From: Bacteroidota bacterium
GTDB taxonomy: Bacteria > Bacteroidota > Bacteroidia > Bacteroidales > Cfx3-03
NCBI GenBank assembly: GCA_013390605.1
Contig: JACAUB010000001.1
Span: 2,443,086 to 2,507,085 of the forward strand
DNA length: 64,000 bases
Reading direction: 5' to 3'
Positions 45,393 through 51,346 of the stretch are shown here, piece by piece. A model generated the notes under the pieces. That model saw nothing but the letters and a program-made list of their open reading frames with translations, had not been told where the DNA came from and searched no databases. A program made the translations under genes and the position numbers. Position 1 is the stretch's first letter; each line of letters begins with the position of its first letter.

Positions 45393-46193
45393 TTATAATT
45401 CATTATAGTTTATCAACTTAATATTGTTCGCCTTCAGCATCTTTTCCCAGTTTTCATTCATCCAGAATTGATATTCAGCCAGCCGATTTAAATATGATCC
45501 TTCACGATTTTCTATCCCCGGATGTGTCATAAATTCAATCGTGGAATTTTTAAAAAACGCCTCTTCAATTGCTTTTCCGAAAATGGGTAACGAAGCCTCT
45601 CTATGGTTCGAAAATGCACCAATCAGAATCTCAGGAGAGCTATAATATGTAGAAAACAAACGACTAAAGCTGTTAAACCCCTTAACAACAAACATCTTTT
45701 TATTATTATAATCTAACATATTACAGTTCCTGATCTTCATAATACCCTGTTGTTTCAATATCCTGATAATCGCGGCCCCGAGCAAAGGATACTGATGAAT
45801 ATGTTTATGGCTATCGGCATGCGAAATCTTCAAATGATGACGCCTGAGAAATTCCACCTGATTAACAATTTCAAACTCCAATTCAGATTGCTTAACTCTT
45901 CCAAGCAGAAAACGCTTCAAAAGCTGATCGGCACTAAAGAATTGTCCATTTTCGGCAATTAGTGATGGTACTTTCTCGGGTGAAGAGAGCGGATAGCCCA
46001 ATACTAAGTTGATATGAATTCCGGTTGATATTTTTGTAAAACTTTTCAGCGGATATAGATCCTTTGCTCTTACAGTGTTCGCGATGATAGTTGTACTGGT
46101 TATCTTTTGTTTTTCGGCTAATGTCAGGATAGCTTGTGTAGCATCGCTATCCCAACCGAAATCATCAGCATTGATAATTAAACGACGTTGCAT
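45393..46193 (-). CDS. YdjC/ChbG-family carbohydrate deacetylase (NaxD-like candidate)
   Basis: This is a 266-residue deacetylase of the YdjC/ChbG family, which removes N-acetyl groups from amino sugars with a metal ion. D10-D11 in NADDFG, H60 in GIHINL and the cluster H125, D127, H129, H131, H133 (SHADSHKHIHQYP) are the expected metal and catalytic residues. There is no signal peptide. Francisella NaxD, a member of this superfamily, deacetylates undecaprenyl-phosphate GalNAc before transfer to lipid A; the same role fits this operon. It is 3 bases from the GT2 gene. Confidence 0.9.
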   Translation of the reverse strand: MQRRLIINADDFGWDSDATQAILTLAEKQKITSTTIIANTVRAKDLYPLKSFTKISTGIHINLVLGYPLSSPEKVPSLIAENGQFFSADQLLKRFLLGRVKQSELEFEIVNQVEFLRRHHLKISHADSHKHIHQYPLLGAAIIRILKQQGIMKIRNCNMLDYNNKKMFVVKGFNSFSRLFSTYYSSPEILIGAFSNHREASLPIFGKAIEEAFFKNSTIEFMTHPGIENREGSYLNRLAEYQFWMNENWEKMLKANNIKLINYNEL

Positions 46194-46196
46194 AAA

Positions 46197-47159
46197 TTAG
46201 TTGTGTTGAGTAGTTTGTCTAATCTTATAAGGCGAGCTTTCGTCTCTGGTATATTGATTATGAATACCAATTTCAGCTATAAAGCCAAAGCTAATAAGCA
46301 GTAGTCCAAACACAGTAAGAAAAATAGTAAATAGAAATTCAGCCAGGCGATGACTATGGATATCCAGATTAAAGAACAGCGCCGAAATCAGATAATAAGC
46401 CATTGGGACTAACCCGGTCAGGAGCAGAATTCCCCCTGCTACCCCAAACAAACGAAAAGGCTTACTCATGTATGATACACTGAATTTTAGAAAGATCAGA
46501 TCTACAATTACATAAAACACCTTTTTGATCGAATAGTTACTCTTTCCTGCGCCCCTCGATCTGATCTCTATCGGCACCTCCGTATATTTTACCCCTTTTC
46601 TGGCTACAATTGCACCCAAATAACGATGCGTATCGCCCATCATATTCACATCTCTGAGTAAATAACTACGATAAGCTTTAAATGTAGCACCAAAATACCT
46701 CATCTTCACTCCCGTCATCCTGCTGATTGTAAAGTGGGCAAAGTTAGCCAGCAGTGTTTTAAAAAAGCCTTCGGGACGCACCTGCTTAGATCCGCCCACA
46801 ATTTCATACCCCTCCTCCATCTTTGCCATCAAATCGGGAATATATTTCGGATCGTGTTGCAAGTCGCCATCCATTGCAATAATTACGTCACCTTTGGCAA
46901 GCTCAAAACCAGTTCTCAAGGCAAGAGTCTGACCATAATTACCGGCAAGGTCTATTCCCCTTATATGTTTATCTGTTTTTGATAGCTCCTCAATTGTTTT
47001 CCAACTATTATCAACACTACCATCATTAATAAAAAGCACCTCATAATCATAATCTGTCGATTGCATTACAGACGTTATCTCATGGTATAAAATAGTAATA
47101 TTACCAACCTCATTATAAGTTGGTATCACAATTGAGATTAGTTGTAGTTTGTTCATCAT
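46197..47159 (-). CDS. GT2 undecaprenyl-phosphate glycosyltransferase (ArnC/GtrB-like)
   Basis: This is a membrane-attached GT2 enzyme of 320 residues that should transfer a sugar from UDP-sugar to undecaprenyl phosphate at the cytoplasmic face. The GT-A domain (1-230) begins ISIVIPTYNEVGNI and has VLFINDGSVDNSW, the metal motif IIAMDGDLQHDP and an SRGAGKSNYSIKK loop. Two C-terminal helices (about 235-260 and 270-295) are typical of ArnC, GtrB and DPM1-like enzymes. It is the first gene of the operon, behind the promoter-operator at 47211-47238. Confidence 0.92.
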   Translation of the reverse strand: MMNKLQLISIVIPTYNEVGNITILYHEITSVMQSTDYDYEVLFINDGSVDNSWKTIEELSKTDKHIRGIDLAGNYGQTLALRTGFELAKGDVIIAMDGDLQHDPKYIPDLMAKMEEGYEIVGGSKQVRPEGFFKTLLANFAHFTISRMTGVKMRYFGATFKAYRSYLLRDVNMMGDTHRYLGAIVARKGVKYTEVPIEIRSRGAGKSNYSIKKVFYVIVDLIFLKFSVSYMSKPFRLFGVAGGILLLTGLVPMAYYLISALFFNLDIHSHRLAEFLFTIFLTVFGLLLISFGFIAEIGIHNQYTRDESSPYKIRQTTQHN

Positions 47160-47210
47160 TTTCGATTAGTTTACTAGTAGTCGATCAACTAAATAATTTT
47201 ATTTATAAAA

Positions 47211-47230
47211 CATACCGATCGTTCAGTATG
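47211..47230. promoter_or_regulatory. TetR-type operator at the GT2 operon promoter
   Basis: CATACCGATCGTTCAGTATG is a 20-bp near-perfect palindrome: the 8-base arms differ at one position, with TCGT at the centre. It begins immediately after the -7 box (47231-47238, minus strand), so a bound repressor would cover the transcription start. The operon's own last gene encodes a TetR protein. Confidence 0.65.
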
Positions 47231-47238
47231 CAAATATA
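47231..47238 (-). promoter_or_regulatory. -7 promoter element of the GT2 operon
   Basis: On the minus strand this reads TATATTTG, an exact match to TAnnTTTG. Twenty bases upstream there is TTT rather than TTG, so the -33 box is weak. The leader to ATG 47159 would be about 65 bases and contains the operator. Confidence 0.55.
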
Positions 47239-47578
47239 GATATAAAACGATCGAAGAAAAAGAATAATTGCAAGTTTTTTAAAAAAGATTCATCACATTT
47301 TAACTAACTGGTTTACTGAACAAATCATAATAAAAGATAATTCAGGAACAAAAAACAGATGATAGGAATGAATAGTAGCGTGAAACAATTTGAGGCAAAA
47401 AAATCAAAAATCAGACGGCTCTTTCACTTTCAGTTATGCACAACATTGAATTTCTGAATAACATTTTCACCCGCTTTCATCCATCACAAAAAAAACATTC
47501 GCTTCAACTTTCTCGCCTGATTTTGCTCTTTTACATTAAAGATACAATCACGAGAAAACGCTAAAACAATGAGGGGGA

Positions 47579-47622
47579 TCTGTACCTGTTCTGTACCCGT
47601 TCTATACCCGTTCTGTATGGGT
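47579..47622. repeat. 11-bp tandem repeat in GC-rich patch
   Basis: Four consecutive 11-base units read TCTGTACCTGT, TCTGTACCCGT, TCTATACCCGT and TCTGTATGGGT. The following bases to 47680 contain further CCCC/GGGG blocks that can pair with them. The patch is much more GC-rich than the surrounding DNA. Confidence 0.7.
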
Positions 47623-47761
47623 TATGTACCCCAGGGGGTAGAGAACCCCTACAGAACCCCTGGATATCCCCCATATAAAGGAAACTTTAAGGATCAGATG
47701 TAGAAGAATTATTCCATATTTATACCACCCGGTTAGATTTAAAACAAGTTGATTTTTGGGG

Positions 47762-48120
47762 TTTAAGTTTGTACTGTTCTTCCAAGGAAAATCATAAGCA
47801 GATTTAGCTTTTGCTTCTTGTGAAGTTTTAAGTTTGCACTGCACTGGTAAGGAGTGGAGAAACTTCATCAAATCGACTTTGCACTGAGTGGGTTTAAGTT
47901 CGCAACTGATCAGTCAAGGATGATCTTCATATTTTCCTATAGGGTATATAATTAACTGACTAATTGTGCACTGCTTTATCAAAGATGAGAGAAACTTCAT
48001 CAAATCGACTTTGCACTGATCGGGTTTATGTTCACACTGATCAGTCAAAGATTTTTTTTCCTCTGCGAGTTTCTTCTCACTGATCCGTTGTTTAAGATCA
48101 CACTGCTCCATCAAAGATTA
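47762..48120. repeat. Six-unit degenerate array with 65-66 bp period, possible CRISPR relic
   Basis: Imperfect copies of a ~30-base motif start at 47762, 47827, 47893, 47959, 48025 and 48091 (spacings 65, 66, 66, 66, 66). The motif begins TTTAAGTTYRCACTG and continues MTCMRTCAAAGATKA. About 36 bases lie between copies; these differ, except that the second and fourth intervals are nearly identical (47857-47886 and 47989-48018). On the minus strand each unit is 22 codons beginning with a conserved SLxxQCxLK-like peptide followed by variable residues, but the frame is broken by shifts and a stop. See findings. Confidence 0.6.
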
Positions 48121-48312
48121 TTACAATCAAGATTAGTAAGATACAACGAAACCACTCCCCTACATAGAATCTAAATCTATCATTAGAGTTGTTACGATTC
48201 AATAGGTAATCGACTGCTACTTCTATCATTCTTCGGTCGAAGCACTAAAACCAAGGTAGAAGCAGATATGCTTTACCTCACAATTACCCTCCGCTTCGCT
48301 GGTCTACATAGG

Positions 48313-48410
48313 GTAAAAGTATGACAGGCATCAGACTTTGATCTGATATTCTTTAGTATGACACACGACTTTCGTGTTGTAAAAGTATAACCAGTATCAG
48401 ATTTAGATTG
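48313..48410. repeat. Repeat pair spaced 66 bp
   Basis: GTAAAAGTAT followed by about 20 similar bases occurs at 48313 and again at 48379; about 24 of 30 bases agree. A third partial copy (AGTATGACACACGACTTT) lies inside the interval at about 48354, so the structure is not a clean repeat-spacer pair. Confidence 0.5.
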
Positions 48411-48739
48411 AAAAGCCTTTGCAAAAGTCGAAAGTGGTGATAACGATTTCCTGCTATTTTTTGATAAAAAAGTTGTTTTTGACAACAGATTATCACAGAA
48501 CACGGAACGATACGGAAAATCGATAATCGAAGATGCTACAGCCCAATGTTTTCAAGCCCTCCAGAGGCTCAATATTTATTTTCACGTAACACTTGCGATT
48601 AGGGGCCTCCAAATCGTATCATTGTATTTTAGCACAATGAGATGGAAGATATTCGCACTTTGCAGACGCACTACCAGACACCGATTTGGCACCTGTTCAA
48701 GACCACCGCAGCGCTCATTTTAAAGAGCCGTAGAATCTG

Positions 48740-48837
48740 TTTTCAGTCATTTGCAATCCTAGCCAAACCTTATATAACAATAAAGCATTGGGGTGGGTTA
48801 CGTAGTTTTCAGTCATCTGCAATCCTTGCAAAACCTT
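48740..48837. repeat. 32-nt repeat pair spaced 66 bp
   Basis: A 32-base motif beginning TTTTCAGTCAT and ending AAACCTT occurs at 48740-48771 and 48806-48837 with three mismatches. The 34 bases between the copies have no similarity to what follows the second copy. Confidence 0.6.
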
Positions 48838-49161
48838 TTTTAATCTATGCAAATTGGGTATTTAGCATTAGGAAAAAGGCACTAAAAACCATGAAAAAGA
48901 CAGGGTTTTATCTGCTGGATAGTATCATTTGTAAGACACAAAAAAACAACTTTTTTGAGGGTTTTAGGCTCATCAGGAAGGGAAATAGTGACTTTACGTG
49001 GTATATGGTTTGGATGCAGAAATTGTGGAAAAGAACTTTCATCACATGGAAGGAGCTAAATCAGAATAAGCCTAATTTCGCAATAATAAGCAGATCATCA
49101 ACACTTAACAAATTATTTCAAACGCAAAAAATCATGATAGTTCTCCATTTTAAAATAGATA

Positions 49162-49292
49162 TTTTACGTAGGGATGTAGGGTCTGTAGAGTAGTCTTTAA
49201 TAAGATATAGTGTAAATAATAAATTATGCATTAGATATAGTATAAATATATTTATTAGAAATCGCCCTACAGACCCTACACCCTACGTAAAA
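49162..49292. mobile_element. MITE-like element with 26-bp terminal inverted repeats
   Basis: The left end TTTTACGTAGGG-A-TGTAGGGTCTGTAG (49162-49188) is repeated inverted at the right end (49267-49292) with a single one-base difference in length. The 78 bases between are A/T-rich and contain the direct repeat AGATATAGT-TAAATA twice. No clear target-site duplication is visible. It could be a non-autonomous element or a large transcribed hairpin. Confidence 0.45.
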
Positions 49293-49334
49293 CCCAGATT
49301 AGTTCATTGACATGTTGAAATATTGAATAAAAAT

Positions 49335-49396
49335 CAGAGACAAAGGCTGTGAAAGTCTTTGTCTCTGGCTATTGCAGCTCACGAATCCGCAATAGC
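49335..49396 (+). terminator. Two adjacent hairpins, the second followed by T run
   Basis: CAGAGACAAAG (49335-49345) pairs with CTTTGTCTCTG (49357-49367). Directly after it GCTATTGC (49368-49375) pairs with GCAATAGC (49389-49396), followed by TTTT. The pair looks like a terminator or structured RNA. No gene ends just upstream, so its purpose is unclear. Confidence 0.45.
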
Positions 49397-49541
49397 TTTT
49401 CACTTTAGGTTTTATTTGTCGATAAGTGAAACACGGTTTGGAGATCCCGAACTCACATTAGTTTTTCACTTTAGTTAGTAAAAAAGCCGATGGTAACGAG
49501 TCTTTCTATAATCCCGAATTCACACTAGTTTTTCACTTTAG
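49378..49541. repeat. Three 31-nt repeats spaced 66 and 67 bp, possible mini-CRISPR relic
   Basis: Copies at 49378-49408, 49444-49474 and 49511-49541 share the 3' part TTTTCACTTTAG exactly. The second and third agree at 29 of 31 positions, and the first at about 24 of 31. The intervals are 35 and 36 bases and are unlike each other. On the minus strand the core AGTGTGAA resembles the motif of the array at 47762. Confidence 0.55.
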
Positions 49542-50085
49542 CCTTTCTATAAATTCAGAAGGATATAGACTTGCACTCTATACCATTTTCCTCCTCATCA
49601 CGTGCAAAATGAGAAATCGCCTAAACCAGCAAAATAGTTCCCAAACCGTCACTTTTTCTGACTATAAACCTGCTATTTGGGTCCTGAATAGGTGCCTGTC
49701 AAGGCCATCCAAAAGTGCCTTCATCCAGCCACAGGGGTGGTTCGTCCTGAAAAAAGGGGTGTTCATACAATAAGTATGATTTTGCTTGCTTTTTGAATAT
49801 TAAGGGTTGAACTTTACATGAGAAACAATAATAAAATCATTCAAAATATTTTTATTGCGCAAAATTTAGTTTCATTGAATTATAAATTAAAGTACCTCTG
49901 ATAAACTAGCAAAATAGTCATTCAGAAATCATAATGAATCGATTTGAATAGTCTCTTCATAAAAGATTTCGATCTTAAATCTATCCATTATAACGCTAAA
50001 CGGTTTTGAACAGACTTTCTGAAGAACAGATACTGACAAATTCTAAACTTCAATAAATGATAAATATAACAACCCAAAATAATAT

Positions 50086-50748
50086 TTGAATATGAGACTT
50101 CATTTTAAATTAAAAACAAATAAAACAATTGTTCCTTTCGACCATTTTCCCAAAGTTATTGGTGCAGTTCACAAATGGATTGGGAAAAACGATATTCATG
50201 ATTCAATTTCGTTGTACTCATTATCAACCCTTAAAGGAGCAAAGCAAGTTGATACTGGTTTATTATTTGAAAACGGTGCATCATTCTTCTTTAGCTCTAT
50301 AAATAATGAATTACTAAAGCGAATCATTGATGGGGTTAATATTAGCCCCGAGATAGCTTATGGAATGACAGTAGGAGAAATAATAATTCAAGAAGATCCT
50401 GATTTCACAAATCAAGATCGTTTTATTCCAGCCAGCCCAATATTTATTAAAAGGACATTGGAAAAGGGTGAAAGGCACTTTACTATAGACGATGATGAAG
50501 CTGATTTATATCTAACAGAGACAATGCAAAACAAATTAAAAACTGCTGGATATATTAATAACGAGGCCACAATCAAGTTTGATAGATCATATCCGACACC
50601 CAAAATAAAACTTGTATCGTATAAGGGGATTAAAAACAAAACAACATTGTGTCCAATTATTATTCAGGCAAGTCCTGAAGTTAAAGCATTTATTTGGAAT
50701 GTAGGTGTTGGAAATTCAACGGGAATCGGATTTGGATCATTAATCTAA
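50086..50748 (+). CDS. cas6: Cas6 pre-crRNA endoribonuclease
   Basis: This is the RNase that cuts the repeat transcript into crRNAs and leaves the 8-base 5' handle AUUGAAAC. The 220-residue protein has the RAMP ferredoxin-like fold pattern. Its C-terminus carries the glycine-rich loop VGVGNSTGIGFGSLI (about 205-219), diagnostic of Cas6. Histidines H37 and H45 in the AVHKWIGKNDIHDS segment are candidates for the active site. It is the first gene of the cas operon, 13 bases before cas5, and is preceded by a long repeat-rich non-coding region. Confidence 0.9.
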   Translation: MNMRLHFKLKTNKTIVPFDHFPKVIGAVHKWIGKNDIHDSISLYSLSTLKGAKQVDTGLLFENGASFFFSSINNELLKRIIDGVNISPEIAYGMTVGEIIIQEDPDFTNQDRFIPASPIFIKRTLEKGERHFTIDDDEADLYLTETMQNKLKTAGYINNEATIKFDRSYPTPKIKLVSYKGIKNKTTLCPIIIQASPEVKAFIWNVGVGNSTGIGFGSLI

Positions 50749-50761
50749 GCCACTAAACAAT

Positions 50762-51346
50762 ATGAATTATTTTGTAGTGAAATATAACGGTCCTTTTGGC
50801 TTTATAAAACCATGGACTGCGGTAAGAGATAGTGAAACATTTAGCCAACAATTTTTAACACCATCAATAATAGAGGGGTTACGTCAAAAATTAGAAGTTA
50901 AAAATATTGATCGACATAAGTTAAGCTACGCCTCAATTTCTATGCAACAGGAACAGGTTCTCACACGTGGATGGTCTGATAAAAAAACACAGGATATTGA
51001 TAGTAGTCGATCAAATAAGAAAAGCCAGCAGACAAAAAGTCGTGGACAGTCTATCTTAACAAGAGGCGTTATGATAAATCCTGAACTATTGTTAGCATTT
51101 ACGACAAAAGATGATGCTGAAAAAGCAATAAGTCAACATATTTGCTTGTGTAGGAATGAAGATATTCTACTACCGTCTCCATTAATCGAAGTGTTATCAG
51201 AAGATGAATTTAATCGCAAAAAGGGGTTTGAATTACGTTTTGGGGAGCGTGAAGGATCATTTCTCGTTGGCTTTAATCGTTTTGAAAATAGTACTCCTAT
51301 GAATGGTTGGATAGAAATAGATGGTGAATCAGCAATTACAATCTAA
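50762..51346 (+). CDS. cas5: Cas5, type I-B Cascade subunit
   Basis: This 194-residue RAMP protein is expected to hold the 5' handle of the crRNA in the Cascade complex. It begins with a strand and the loop FVVKYNGPFGFIKPWTAVRDSETFSQQFLTPS, resembling Cas5 N-termini, followed by a longer insert rich in K, S and Q (about 78-100). A C-terminal strand block reads ICLCRNEDILLPSPLIEVL and FELRFGEREGSFLVGFNRFE. Its stop codon overlaps the ATG of cas3 by one base. The subtype is assigned by context and resemblance, not by a decisive motif. Confidence 0.75.
   Translation: MNYFVVKYNGPFGFIKPWTAVRDSETFSQQFLTPSIIEGLRQKLEVKNIDRHKLSYASISMQQEQVLTRGWSDKKTQDIDSSRSNKKSQQTKSRGQSILTRGVMINPELLLAFTTKDDAEKAISQHICLCRNEDILLPSPLIEVLSEDEFNRKKGFELRFGEREGSFLVGFNRFENSTPMNGWIEIDGESAITI

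Larger units (their letters stand above)
47239..50085. other. 2.8-kb region without convincing genes, dense in repeats
   Basis: No frame here has recognisable domains. The stretch holds a GC-rich tandem-repeat patch (47579-47680), a six-unit degenerate array (47762-48120), three repeat pairs or triplets with 66-67 bp period (48313-48410, 48740-48837, 49378-49541), a 131-bp inverted-repeat element (49162-49292) and two hairpins (49335-49396). A 183-codon plus-strand frame (48642-49193) runs through one repeat pair and is basic and low in complexity, so it is not annotated. The cas operon promoter must lie near the right end, within about 49800-50085. Confidence 0.7.

Noticed and set aside
47602..48114. 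Two minus-strand frames with repeated SLxxQCxLK peptides
   Set aside because: The repeats are better described at DNA level: the units shift frame between copies and include an in-frame TGA at 47914-47916, so no intact protein exists here.
48273..48503. 76-codon minus-strand frame
   Set aside because: It is a translation of a repeat pair with a 66-bp period, without protein features.
48642..49193. 183-codon plus-strand frame upstream of the cas operon
   Set aside because: It contains a nucleotide-level repeat pair with 66-bp period and part of an inverted-repeat element, has no domain, and its amino-acid composition is unlike the neighbours. A degraded gene cannot be excluded.
49800..50085. 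Pseudo-repeat of the live CRISPR repeat upstream of cas6 (CreA-like RNA antitoxin)
   Set aside because: I looked by eye for GGAATTGAAAC or its complement in the cas upstream region and found no convincing match.
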